Both the position numbers and the translations under genes were made by a program. From contig NC_083651.1 in the NCBI RefSeq assembly GCF_963576545.1, positions 24,493,748 through 24,557,747 on the forward strand: 64,000 nucleotides of DNA, read 5' to 3'. The stretch comes from Limanda limanda. Lineage: Eukaryota; Chordata; Actinopteri; Pleuronectiformes; Pleuronectidae. This document shows, piece by piece, positions 50,565-62,539 of the stretch. The first letter of the stretch is position 1; each line of letters starts with the position of its first letter. The notes beneath the pieces were generated by a model. The model did no database searches, was not told where the DNA came from, and worked only from the letters and a program-made list of their open reading frames with translations.

Positions 50565-50834
50565 GGGCGGCTGTGGCTGAGGGGTAGAGTGCTCGTCCTC
50601 CAACCTGAAGGTCGGCAGTTCGATACCCAGTCTGACCCATCTGCATGCCGAAGTGTCCTTGGACAAGATGCTGAACCCTGAATGGCCCCCCACAGAATAA
50701 CAGAGTGCTGCGAATAGATGCACTGTATGAATGTGTGTGTGAATGGGTGAATGTAAAAAACTGCAAAAAGCGCCTTGAGTGGTCATAAAAGACTAGAAAA
50801 GCTGAATATAAATACAAAACTATTTACCATTTAC
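50565..50834 (+). repeat. tRNA-SINE, full length
   Basis: The best copy in the window. The head GGGCGGCTGTGGCTGAGGGG carries a Pol III A-box, and GGCAGTTCGATACCC is a B-box. The body has GCATGCCGAAGTGTCCTTGG. The 3' end has the tail CCTTGAGTGGTCATAAAAGA with TATAAATACAAAAC and ends CATTTACCATTTAC. A tRNA-like head with a shared stem-loop tail is the standard layout of teleost SINEs mobilised by a partner LINE. Confidence 0.88.
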
Positions 50835-51540
50835 ATATCTGTACCATGCTGTATCACAGTGAACCAGGCAGCAGGGCACCTGTGTTTCTTTCAATAGGGG
50901 GCAAAGCTCAAGTAAACCTCTGATGACACTTTTGGACAGCCTGAAAAGTCAAGCAATCTGTCGTTAACTTATTCAACAAGCTTTCAGAGGCAATGATAAC
51001 TCAAATGTATGGTTTACCTTTGGGTAAGTTTAAAGAAAGTTACAGTTAATAAAAAAATAAAATGCAGGTGAGTGACACGACCCCCCACAAGAGTCAGAGA
51101 TGCTTTTTGCCCATTTAGCAACCACAGCCTATTTTATGTGTTGGCACTAAACACTCACAGTTCACACTAGGCTAACATCATCTAACAGTGATTGTGTCCA
51201 ACCTCATTCATCAGGAATGTCAGTGTACTGATCCAACTGTGATGTCAGCATGGACAACACTAGTACTTGTGCTTACCTCATTAAACACTGATGACACAAC
51301 CACAGTCAACTGACATCACACTGTATGTGCCACATGATCTAACTGTAATGTCACATTTTAGTGATACCACTGGGTGCTAGATTCCATTCACTGGGTCAAA
51401 GAATATCTAAATATGTTGGACTTTGGAGCTCATTGCATCACCAATGCATGCACACAAACAACATATACTAACCCTAATAGTAATACAAATGAGAACAGAC
51501 CGGGTTAAACATACTTCAGCAACGCAGTCACACTTTCAGG

Positions 51541-51737
51541 GTGCACGGTGTAGTCATGCACGTCACGTGCATATTTGAGCACTTGTATGTGCGTGAACAT
51601 CGATGGATAAGACGTGTGAAGCGTCACAGGAGGTGTCAGGCTCTCAGAGTCCGGCTGCCAGATGCTCCGTCCCTGCGCCTCAGAGCTGCTCAGCATCCAT
51701 CTCCCATGGTTGTGCTGAGAGTTCCTCTCAGCGCACG
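51541..51737 (+). promoter_or_regulatory. lypd1: LYPD1 promoter-proximal region and 5' leader
   Basis: This 200 bp patch is richer in CpG than its flanks and lies directly before the LYPD1 start codon. It contains the perfect palindrome ATGCACGT-C-ACGTGCAT (51556-51572), which embeds an E-box CACGTG and an ACGTCA half-site of CRE type. Two upstream ATGs occur, at 51603 (in frame with LYPD1) and 51706 (different frame, overlapping the LYPD1 start). No TATA box is obvious. The transcription start cannot be fixed from sequence alone. Confidence 0.5.
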
Positions 51738-51786
51738 ATGCGGCTTATCACCGTCTCAACTTTGCTCCTGTTCTTCTCCAGCTCAG
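51738..51786 (+). CDS. lypd1: LYPD1 exon 1 (signal peptide)
   Basis: The ATG at 51738 has A at -3 and opens MRLITVSTLLLFFSSS, a compact signal peptide with a leucine/phenylalanine core. The exon ends TCAG/GTACGG with one base carried over, joining exon 2 to read SSS-GLALQIQCYQCEE. Human LYPD1 has an equivalent hydrophobic leader ending GFALQIQCYQCEE. I prefer this start to the in-frame ATG at 51603, which would add 45 non-hydrophobic residues before the signal peptide. Confidence 0.85.
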
Positions 51787-52676
51787 GTACGGTACCACAG
51801 TTCCTCTTTCTCGCCTCTTCACTGGATTTTAAGTGTTTCTTTAGGTGGTCGCGCCAAAGCAAAACTTCTAGAGCAGCTTATTGCTGGAGATGTGGCGTTC
51901 GCACTTGAGAAAGGGAGGTGTTGATTTTTGGTCCATGTTAAACTGGGAGACGCAGCGCGCACAGTTTGGATATGCGCGCTAATCTACCTTTATCCTTCTT
52001 TCTGTTCTGTAGCCTATTCTGATTTTTGCTTCTTGTTATGAGGATAAGGAAATCATTTTTTTGGATGGATATCGATTTGAATAGCTGGTCCCATCAAGAT
52101 ACTCCCTATATATCTTTTAACAGAGATTTTAGTCTTCAAAGTATACGATGGCACTGCGCTCCCGCGCGTAGAGCTGCTCTTCTATTTTCAAACTGCTCAT
52201 ATCTTTTGGATACAAATTGTAATCTGCACACTAGTTTTTAGGTATAGTGTAATGAAGTTAATGGTTCCACATTCCCCCTGAAATGCAGTGGGTTTCAAAG
52301 TAGCGCTTGTATCACCTGTGTATTGCTCTTGTTGCATTTGTTCCTTTGATGATAATAAATAATAAACAAGTCAGTTCTGTAGTGAAAAAGAGTTAAATAT
52401 GAGCATATGTATTATTATCAGGGGAAGACATGATTGAAAAGCTGGACATGCTGGTATGATGAATGTGTCACCAGCCACGCACACACTGCTCAATAATTGA
52501 TCATAACTGTGGCATCAGATTAAAATGGTCAGAGCAGAAAAAAGTCACCACAATTAAAACAACATTTAGCATTTGCATTGTAATTAAAACAAAAATGAGG
52601 ATTGGTGGTGGAAGCAATATCACCAGTTTAAAACATATTATGTAGAGATTAAAACATTGACAACATGTGTTTGCAG
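51787..52676 (+). other. lypd1: LYPD1 intron 1
   Basis: An 890 bp phase-1 intron between GTACGG and ATGTGTTTGCAG. Nothing else is supported in it. Confidence 0.85.
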
Positions 52677-52808
52677 GACTGGCTCTGCAGATTCAGTGCT
52701 ACCAGTGTGAGGAGATGACACATGACTGCTCCACCCCAGAATTCATCGTCAACTGCACTGTGAATGTGCAGGACATGTGCCAGAAGGAGGTTCTGGTGAA
52801 GGATGATG
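52677..52808 (+). CDS. lypd1: LYPD1 exon 2 (first half of Ly6/uPAR domain)
   Basis: LYPD1 (Lynx2) is a GPI-anchored Ly6-family protein of neurons that binds and modulates nicotinic acetylcholine receptors. This 132 bp exon encodes LALQIQCYQCEEMTHDCSTP and then EFIVNCTVNVQDMCQKEVLV. It holds five cysteines in the spacing of a three-finger fold and an N-C-T glycosylation sequon. It is nearly identical to the mammalian protein (ALQIQCYQCEE, SPEFIVNCTVNVQDMCQKEV). The donor is GATG/GTGAGT, phase 1. The exon with the remaining cysteines and the GPI signal is not in the window, so the gene runs off the right edge. Confidence 0.95.
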
Positions 52809-53842
52809 GTGAGTGGCTTCTAGATTTAAGTATTCCACCTCTCTCTTTTTTAAACCTGCTTATTCTTCTGTCAATAAACTGTAAATTGGAACAGGTTACT
52901 TTAAAATCTGGACCAACTGGCTTCAAAAGCAAGTCCAATCGACAAGGTTTTGGTTGTGATACAGAGCAGGGATCTCAACATTCAACAAAGGGTCTTTAAT
53001 TTTTTAGCTTGAAATCAATTTAGATAGAAGGTTACGTCTGTTAGTTGGAAAGAAATCTTTGCTGTACTTTTCAAACATCATCTTGTTGCTCACGATCAGG
53101 ATTAGTGTGTTTGTTATGTAGGCAGTTATATATATTTGAATCATTAGAAATGTTGTCAACAAATTCGTGTTTTAAAATGACATTCGTGGAGCTGTTTATG
53201 CTGCTGGCACGTTTGATGTTAACTATAGCACAAAGACAATACAAAGAAAGAGAGCACAGGCAGCCAGAAGCAAGGATTTGGCTGCGAGCAGAAATCAAAC
53301 TGTTCTGAGGTCAGCAGAGACAAGAGGCCCTTAAAAGCTCTATAACTATCAGTGAAGGATGAAAGACTAAGCTGCAGGTCAGTATTTGAAATTGCTGGCA
53401 TGGATATAAATTCTCTTTGCATCTGCACATAGCATGTGCTAGTTTCATGCTGTGCATACACAGACAGGCGTGCTCTATTTGTGTGAGCTCGTCTTTCAAA
53501 AACCTGATGTGTTGCTAATGATTGTACATTCTGTGATATATGATGCATTCTGTGATATTTGCCGAGTGCTGATATAGAGTTTCCATCCGTATGTTTTTAT
53601 GTGCATCTATAATTTTAGCATAAAGAAGTTTTGTGGAAGCTCGAGAAATGAAAGAAAAGTCCACATATAGCTTCACTGAGGAGGTCAGTGACGTCCATTT
53701 AAACTACGGAAAAAGCCGTAATACGAACAAAACACTTAGACTGAGGCTGCTCGAGGTCTCTGTCTGCTTCTATGCAGACTCTATTGTGTCCGTGCTGGTG
53801 GCCTGAAGCATTGTGTTTTTTATATGTCCATCTGTCCCATTG

Positions 53843-53915
53843 GAAATGGTAAATGGTCTGTATTTCTATCCGCTTTACCCATTCACACACACATTTATGC
53901 ATCGATGTGCAGCAC
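53843..53915 (-). repeat. tRNA-SINE 3' tail fragment
   Basis: AAATGGTAAATGGTCTGTAT through CCCATTCACACACACATTTA is the reversed tail of the same family. The head is absent and the tail is partly deleted. Confidence 0.65.
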
Positions 53916-56900
53916 TTTCTCTGTCAGAAGGATCAACTTTGGGGCTCAATATCAACTTCGTGGTGAGATAAGAATGTTCTGCAAAACACTTTTCGGACCA
54001 TTATTAATCCTATAACTCATAACAAAGGAGAGATTATGATGACGAGGAGACAATTCTGTTTTTTGGCTTAAAAGAAAATTGACAAGCCGAAGTATTTGGT
54101 GATAGTATATGTGGGATTTTAGCATTAATTAAACAGCTAAAATTCTACTGATCTGGAAGCAATCTTATAATCATTTGGTAACTATGGTAACACATATGCT
54201 CGTCAGCCTGTGAATGCTCGGATTTTACCCAAATCAATCAGACAGCCAGTAGCAGTTGTAACAGTGGTTGTGTATCTCAGTCTATTAAGTCGCTTAAAAA
54301 GACAGCAATCCCACTGTGAACCCCCGAATGTTCCTGTTTGTCAATAATGCTAATGATCAGTTATGTCTTTGTGAGCTTTATGTGCCCTCAGGGAACATGT
54401 ATGTCAGTGGAATGGGATTTAATGCATCCAACTCACTTGAATGTCACTGAAGCGTTCACGGCACTGAAGAGACAAACCTTCAGGTCTGTTCTGCAATGAG
54501 TAATGAAAACATGAATAAAATATAAATATTATATTAACCTATAAGGCGGATATCATTAAAGGATCTTTTGGGGAATATTGCGATGGTGTCTCCATGTGAT
54601 TAACTTTTGGAGCTGACCAGTCATGGAGGTGAAGAACGATAAGACACACAGTATGTTCTGAGGCTAGTGTTAGGCCGACATCTGCAGAGAACTGTATGCT
54701 TGATGTGTGATCATGCCCAGCAAAAGCAGTACCTGCTGAGTTTGTGCAGAATTCTGCCCACCTGCTGAGGATGGAAAATCTTTATGAATGTTTTAATGTG
54801 CCACTGACAGGGTTGGGATTTCTCTTGGTGCTGCGCATCGAGAGAGAAAGTAAGAGTGAGAGAGTCACAGTGGGGCACAGAGCGCTGATATCATATAAAC
54901 CTTAATCTGCTTTAATCTATAATTTTATATTAGCAATGGAATCCATGACTATATGTTATGTTAAAGGGGTCCCTCATGGGGACAAACATACAGACTGTAG
55001 GTCCTCATGAGTTCCATAGAGTATTTTCTGTCAGATCTTTGTTTTGGTTTTTACAGTTCACAGCTTCATCGTTACTGCTCTCATCCTAATCAGTGAAGGA
55101 GCTCTGATAAACACGGTTTGGTACCAGTGCAGTATCATGCTACATATAAACAAAGTTAGTTACCTACTAGTGAACATAATGGAGCCTTTGGCAGCTAGAG
55201 TTTGCAAGCAGCAAAACTAATTTGAAATAAGGGTGAATATTAAATAATGAAATTAATTATGGCTGACTTCCATGTCTTTGTTCATGCTGGTCTCAGTGCC
55301 AAACTGGAATTGTTTTTACAGTTGCCATGACAAATCTAAAATGTTTAAACCCTTTCTTCCTTGTTATGTCTAGTTATTCTGTGTTACATAAATGACTTTC
55401 CCTAAATAAAATCAGGAACTGTCTAATTTATCTATATCAGTCAATCTATCTAGAAAAAAATATAACAAGCTGACAATCTGGCAAAAAATGTTGTGTTGTT
55501 CAAAGGACTCAGGCTGTGTCCCAAACCACCCACTCACTGTCGAACCACAGCTATCAGTTGGGTTCATCAGAATGAGGAGACACCCACAAGCACACTGATC
55601 AGATGATAGGGAAATATGTTGGCAGTACTCACGTGATTTCCTTAGCTATTTTGTCAGTGTCTGGACCTTCAATCACAAATGATAATCTGTTTTTTTTAAG
55701 TCAATAATTCATCTTACTCACTGGATCCTACATGTTACAAATGTTCTAGACAGTACAGTTATAAGCATCTATCCAATCTGGCTGTATGAATCAGATCAAA
55801 TTGTTGCATCTGGCTGCTTGGACTTTCACATCATTTATCTTTCACATTTTTTTGTACACTGGAGTACATCTTGTTTAGTAAATATTCATAACCTGTAGGT
55901 TTGGACATTTTGTTCCCAAAATTTTGTGCACATGTACAGCTTATGTTTTATTCTCCTTGTGTTCAGACTCATAAGTTTGGGTTGTGCAGCAGCTTTTGAG
56001 TATGCAGGATTTTATGAGTTTTGCAGTTTATTGCTGCCTTTTGAAGTAATGAATAATGTGTCTGCTGTTTTAACGTTTCTATGTGCTTATAGGGGTAAGA
56101 ACCCATGCAGACACAAAATTGTACTCCATCTGTCTGAGGTCTGCTTTGTTTTCATACCCAACAAAAATTGGTGGCCATTTTTATTGCCTCTCCCAACTGC
56201 TGATGAGCAAAAGCAATAAGCTCTTGTCTTGTGTACTTTCCAATTCAAAAGGGCAAACATTACACACTATAGTGTCGACAGTTAATAAGGAAATATCTGC
56301 CTGAATGCTCATCTACATCCCAGCCTTTATCTCCCAGTGTTATCATTATTGCTGCTCTGCATAAAAATAGGGATTTGAATGACCGCAACTTATTGTTATT
56401 TGAAATGCAGTAGAAACATTCACAGATTCACTTCCACCAATGTGCAATTTGCTTCAGTGATAAGAATAAAAATTATCAAGGCTGTTCAATTCTTCCTAAT
56501 TTCTCTTGCCAAATTATTGCCTGTATGGGGCTGTGACTTTGCATGGAGTTCTACTTAACAGAAGAAGGAGATGCAGAAGCGATGAAGTATAACCATAATT
56601 GAGCTATTTTCCATCCACCTAGCCAAAAGTTTAGCACTTTTGTATCTAGAGGGCGATAAACAATACATCTGCATTTATCCTTGTCCACTGAAGGAAGAGG
56701 GTGGCTTGCAGAATATCGAAGGGCAGACGTCCTTCGTCAAACCACATACACACTCTCAGAGTTTGCCGGTTTTTCGGATGGCCATCATTCGATGAGCTTT
56801 TTGTAAAATGACTATTCGTCTTAAGTTATGTTAAGCTATGTGTTGACTTAAATCGAAACTTTCCATTTTCTTTCTTTTTTCAAATTGTTTTAACTTAAAT

Positions 56901-57287
56901 TGGTAAGTGAATTGGAATTTAAAAAGTCTGACCCAACTTGAGAAATGTGTTTCCACGGTCTTATAACTAGATCCATAATGACTTACCAGTACAATACAGA
57001 CTCAGATCTAAAGGTAATAGCTCAAGCAGAGGCAGTTGTCTGATACTGACCATGCACATAGCTTCACTCAAAAGCATCCTCTTTATTTGATTTTGGAATA
57101 TTACTGAAATGCTACTGGCACATGCCAAGAAACAACTATAATGCAATCTAAATAGAGGGTCAGTCCTTTTAAGTGCTTATCATTAAACTACAACATTGCT
57201 GGGACAATACTCTACTGCACATGTTTTTCGCAAGTGGATAGGTTTATTCCTGTTAAAGGCAAAATAAGCACATAGCTCATATCACAT

Positions 57288-57530
57288 GGGCAGCTGTGGC
57301 TGCGGGATTAGAGCGGTCCTCATCCAACCAGAAGGTCGGCCGTTTGATCCCCTGTCTTCCCAATCTGCATGCCGAAGGGCAAGATGCTGAATCCCCGAAT
57401 TGCCCCTCATAGAATAAAAAATGATGCCAATAGTTGCACTGTATGAGCTGTGTGAATGGGTGAATGGCAAACTGTACTGCAAAGTGCTTTGAGTGGTCAT
57501 CAAGACAAGAAAAGCACTATATAAATACAT
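57288..57530 (+). repeat. tRNA-SINE, near full length, plus orientation
   Basis: The head GGGCAGCTGTGGCTGCGGGA and B-box region GGCCGTTTGATCCCC are followed by GCATGCCGAAGGGCAAGATG. The tail is GTGCTTTGAGTGGTCATCAA and GCACTATATAAATACA. It is more diverged than its partner 36 bases downstream. Confidence 0.85.
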
Positions 57531-57566
57531 TTATAAGTTCAATCAACTGGATAGTTAAAAAATAGG

Positions 57567-57832
57567 AATGGTAAATGGTTTTGTATTTATATAGCGCTTT
57601 TCTAGTCTTGATGACCACTCAAAGCGGTTTACAGTACAGTTTTACATGCACCCACTCACACACACATTCACACAGTGCATCTATCCCAGCACTTTGTTAT
57701 TCTATAGGGACCTTTTTGGGGTTCAGCATCTTGCCCAAGGACACTTCGGCATGCAGATGGGTCAGACTGGTGATCGAACTGCCTACCTTCAGGTTGGAGG
57801 ACGACATCTCTACCCCTCAGCCACAGCCGCCC
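57567..57832 (-). repeat. tRNA-SINE, full length, minus orientation
   Basis: The left edge is the reversed tail (AATGGTAAATGGTTTTGTAT, then ATAGCGCTTTTCTAGTC). The right edge is the reversed head (CTACCCCTCAGCCACAGCCG). With the plus-oriented copy at 57288-57530 it forms a close inverted pair, tails facing each other. Confidence 0.87.
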
Positions 57833-59554
57833 TAAACAGATGATACTGACGTCTGTAAATACACACTTAAATATATTACCCATATTATAACACTCATTCT
57901 TGCCAGAAGTGCATTTTGACTACTTAATGCTACTTAATGCTTTATGTACCAATTTTTTTGATTTTTTTAGAACTCTGATGATTCTCATCAACATATATGA
58001 ATACACAATATATACTGCCTTTTGCAGTGCAAGTGCAGTACATTCTCACTGGGCATGCTTGATTGTAAGCTGCTAGTTAGTTTGATGTTTTGTTCAGTTT
58101 TATGAAGTTGAGTGAAGACACAAATGCTTTGAAGTAAAAAAAGTGTAATCCAAATTTTGGCAAGTTTCATGGATCACAAATTATTTGACTTCAGGTTTTT
58201 CAAAACCTTGATCTAAAGAATCTCTACACACACTGCCTGAAAAATATGGCAGAGAAGTGAAGGAAAACATAGTTTTAGTATAAGGCTGATAAAGAACTAG
58301 ACAACACTCTACCTCCTTGTGCAAGAGCAAAGATAGCATGATACTGTGAGCAGCATTATCACATCAAAGCAACGTCCTACAGTTCCTGGCATTATAAATA
58401 CATGTTTGATAACAGACAGAGAAATTTCTCAGATAAGCTACTTGTCAGTTGTGTAGTGCATACATAGGCAGTTTGTCCTCACCCTGGAGATATATTATCC
58501 CCACAGTATCCACAAAGGAAGCCCACTAAGAGGAGGAGTGGTGACAAGACAAATAAGTGTGATTTTACCCAAAATCATATAAAAGTGGCTGATGTGTTGC
58601 AGGTGAAGCTGATGAAAGTTGGCAAACAGCTTCTCCCTGGCTGAGCAGAAAATGATGTTGTTTTGTGAAGTCCTCTCTGAGATACAAATAGAAGAGTGTG
58701 ATCCTGGAGCTGGATTTCACCGCCTGCTGTATCTCAACTGATTGTTCAGGCATCATTTCTGTTTGAAGGACACTCAGCCAAATGTCTACAATCAAGACAT
58801 TCAAATAGTTTGATTGCTTATACTAGAAGACTGAAACAGGAATGTCATTTTTGATGATCAGGAGTTTAGGATGAAGTGAGGAGCAGAGCAGAGGAGTTTA
58901 CTCCAGCTCCTTTTTTAAGGTATGAGGTTTTTGAAGGACCATATTAATGTGATTCTGGATCTTTCTTTGGGTCAGAGTTGTCAAATGGGCTTATGACCTG
59001 AGGCACGATGAGACAGTCCTTGAAGCCTATAGTTCAGTTCAGGTCGGTACAAACTGCTGAAACAGAAGCCGAAAATTAGAGCTAATACACAGTCGCTTGG
59101 CGTGTTCTGTTTATGTAACCACCCGACCCCACCTGGTAGAAGACTGACTGTCCTGGTCACACTGCTCTTCCTGCTGAGGACACCACAGTGCAGCAGAGAG
59201 GAGACAAGCAGCAACTACATTCTTGTCTCTCTGATTTAATGGCTTATCTAAATTAGCTTTTGCAATTTGCAAGAGCTAATTTACTGTATCAGGAAGAGGG
59301 AAATGAGAATGTGGTTAGTCGCAGTAGTTTACATTAATCTTGTTAAACAGAGGGACTGTACATGACTGCTAAAGTTTATTAGCATAAGTCATTCTGAATG
59401 CTGGAGTTTGATTGCTAAGAAAGGTTTCATGGACCAATTTTGTACTGATGCTTCGTAACATTCGCAACCTTGAATTAAACATTGATTTATCATCTATCCT
59501 TTAAGGGGGTTGTTGTGTTCACAGGGTCCTTGGGGCCATTGGGCTGACATTGGG

Positions 59555-59740
59555 CAAGAGGGGGGGTACTCACATTTATACCTATGAGCAAGTTAAAGTC
59601 AACATTCAACCTAACGCAAACATGGGGAAAACCTACAAACTCCACATTTGAAGACATCGGCCAAACAGGGATTCAAATCAAGAACCTTCTGTCTGTGAGG
59701 TGACAATACGAACCACACCACCACCATGTCACCATAAAAT
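59555..59740 (-). repeat. Widespread vertebrate/fish dispersed repeat fragment
   Basis: It contains ACATGGGGAAAACCTACAAA, CTCCACATTTGAAGAC, CAGGGATTCAAATCAAGAAC, CTTCTGTCTGTGAGGTGACA and ACCACACCACCACCATGTCA in order. This is a familiar interspersed repeat of fish genomes. The reversed segment near GATTCAAATC resembles a tRNA B-box. Confidence 0.6.
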
Positions 59741-62095
59741 TAAAAATAAAGATATAGTTAATAAAGTAAAATTGACATCTCACTAAACTTCTTTTGGTTA
59801 AATGCGTTTGACGATTTTGCACCTGAAAGAACAACCAGCAGTGAAATCACAATACTGTCAACACCTCCAGTCACTTCTACATCACTAAGACAAGCACATT
59901 AGTTAGTAAAGCCCACAGACTTTAATTAACACTTTATCCCACTGCATAAAGATATGTCATAATGTCCTGGATACTGCTGCTGCCATCTTGCACTAGCTGG
60001 CTCACAGTACCTACTAATACACTCTTGACCTATCACGAGATGAGATTAAGTAGTAATTTGTAGTTTATTGCATACTGTGTTAAAATCAACTAAATGTAAC
60101 GGCATCAAATTCGATACATTCTGCAATGCTGGTGTGCAGGGTAATGACATCTTTTTTACACACTTTAACTTTTCAAATTGTTACAATTTCTCGTTGGATT
60201 ATATGGAAAATGGATATTGGAAAGATTAATGTCAGAGCAGCATGAAACCTAGAAACAGTAAAGTTTAACAATTTTGGGATGATGCTGATGTGATACGTTG
60301 AGGTTGAGATATAGCCGGAGAATGCAACACCATCTTATTGATTTCACCCTTCATTCACATTAGGGCAAGATATTGCACTAATGCTTTCAATATTTTCAGC
60401 AAGGTGCTTTTGCTGCCTTGAAAAGTCACCTAAAAGATAAATTGTGTAGAACTGTAGGAATGGTACACATCGGATTTTTCCATATACTGTAAATACTTTA
60501 CAGTATTTTGATAGCTGTGTATTATTCTGCCTCATTACGCTAACTCTAACGTAATTTGATACAATCGTATGGTATGTGGTGTGCTTGGGAACAACTAACA
60601 TGTCATAGCCTGAGGCTTTCATAGTAATCCACTTGTTTTTGTATAGTGAGCAGAATGATAGCATAGACACTAACGCTGCATGTCAGCTCGCTCTCTTGGA
60701 GAGCCTGCTCTTTTTAGCTGCCTCTTTGTCTATGTAGACTAATCATGCACACAACGGAATCAAAAGGTGGGAATACATTTTATCTTTAGTGTTTCGACAG
60801 CTCAATGTTGTAAATGTCAAACATTTTAGAAAAATTCATCTGGATCGAAAGAGACAATATTTGTTGATTAATCCATTCACAAGTGTTGAAACGACAGCAC
60901 AGAGCTTGTTCACTTTTATGTCTTGATGAAATTCTCTTTTTTTATCACCAAAATACCTGCTATCTGTTTTATTGTCTCCACTGGCCATTTATCCGGATGA
61001 CATCTTTATGCTGGCTCATATAACAACTGCAATCTACTTTCCCTGCCTAGTCAAGTTTGATTTTAGATGGATAATAAACCCCACAGCTTTGTGCTTTAGG
61101 GGAATGGGGGTGACCCCCCATCCTGCCCCCAACCACCAACTTTTGTATATCCCTTCCAGTGATTCATAATTTTTATTTTTGGGAACAAAATGTATTTCTC
61201 CACAATGATAAATGCTACTTTACCAAAAATAATAAATAAAATAAAGTAAAAAGAAAGTACTGCAACATGAGCCTTTAGTGCAAACAACAATAACATCAGT
61301 AATGGACTAACACTGTACATGCTGGCCCATATGTGGGAATAGCCCATGCAGACAGTACAGTGTGCCATTTTTTTTTGTGCCAGTATTTGTTTTTTGCAGG
61401 TAGCAAAAAGGTAGCGCTATCCATGGTCCTGAAATGGGGATTTGATTATTGCATGTTAACCTTTTGTTTTGTTATGTATGTTCTCCGTCCCCGCTTGTCC
61501 ACATAAGGAAAGATTGAAACTAGGGGACTAGCAACTTGATTAGTTAATTATAAAAAGGGATTAGAATATTCTTCAAAATACTGTTATTAAGTTAATATTT
61601 AGTAAATAAATGTAACATTGACCTAACAGTCTTTATAAAAGGGTCACCATGTATTGTGATTCATTTTCATGATTAACTGTGTTTCAACCGAATAAACTGA
61701 CATGTTTGATCAGAGGCTCTCCAACACTTGGACATATTGGACTAAGTAGTCTTCTGACAATGCTGACTGCCATTAGACTGAAGCCACTAGTTCTCTCAGG
61801 GATTAAGGCTGATAAGAAAATTCACCCTTTTCCCCATAAATTAACTCAATAGAATAATTTAAATTGAAGTGCTGAAACTTAGAATCCCCATTTACACAAG
61901 AGATGAAATAACCCCCAAGCACTTTAAACTTTTTTAACTTGAGTGCTTCCCTTTTTCCTGCTTTCTGAGCTTCATTGTGATGATATTTGTTCAGCACCAC
62001 ATATTGATGCCTTGCTCATAACTGGGGCATATGGAACTGAACCCCCTCATATTTGGGTGAATGTGTTTGTTTCTCCAAATTTTAATTAAAAAGGT

Positions 62096-62215
62096 TTCTT
62101 TTGAAATTAAATAAAATACATTTTTATAAATAGCGCCAAATCATAATAAGCATTCATAATATACATTATCTCAAGGTTCTTTGAATAGTAAGGTCGAAAC
62201 CAAACAATTTCCACT
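62096..62215 (-). repeat. L2-like LINE tail fragment
   Basis: TTTTTATAAATAGCGCCAAA, TCATAATAAGCATTCATAAT and ATTATCTCAAGGTTCTTTGA match the familiar fish repeat in which TATATAGCGCCAAATCA is followed by CTCAAGGCGCTTT. A related piece is at about 43494-43570. Confidence 0.5.
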
Positions 62216-62539
62216 ATAAACAAACACATTTAATTTTTCCTATCTTTGCTTTGGTAACCCGTCTCTTCTCATTTACCTGGGAGCTAATCATATCACATTT
62301 CATCTTAACCAGGATTGTTAAACTTAATAAATGTACAGGGTATTTAATAATATCAAATGGAACAACGTTGTGATTCTGTATGTTGTAGGAGTTTCTGGAA
62401 AGCCAAGGAACTAAGAAAACAGATGTTTTGAAACAAGAGTGAAATAAACCATTTTGGTCAAGCTGCAGATCATTAGTCAATAGAGGTGGTGGTTTAAGAC
62501 GCCACCTTCAATGCAGTCATAAATTATCTCCCCAGACAG

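Larger units (their letters stand above)
47631..51540. other. NCKAP5-LYPD1 intergenic region
   Basis: About 3.9 kb between the candidate polyadenylation site and the LYPD1 promoter. It contains two SINE copies in opposite orientation (48127-48366 and 50565-50834). The remainder is AT-rich with no supported gene. Confidence 0.6.

Noticed and set aside
50565..50640. tRNA-like sequence
   Set aside because: A-box and B-box are present, but they form the head of a SINE with body and tail. The cloverleaf is not intact, so it is not a tRNA gene.
51603..51737. N-terminal extension of LYPD1 from the in-frame ATG at 51603
   Set aside because: It would bury the signal peptide behind 45 polar residues. 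The ATG at 51738 has A at -3 and gives the expected protein layout.
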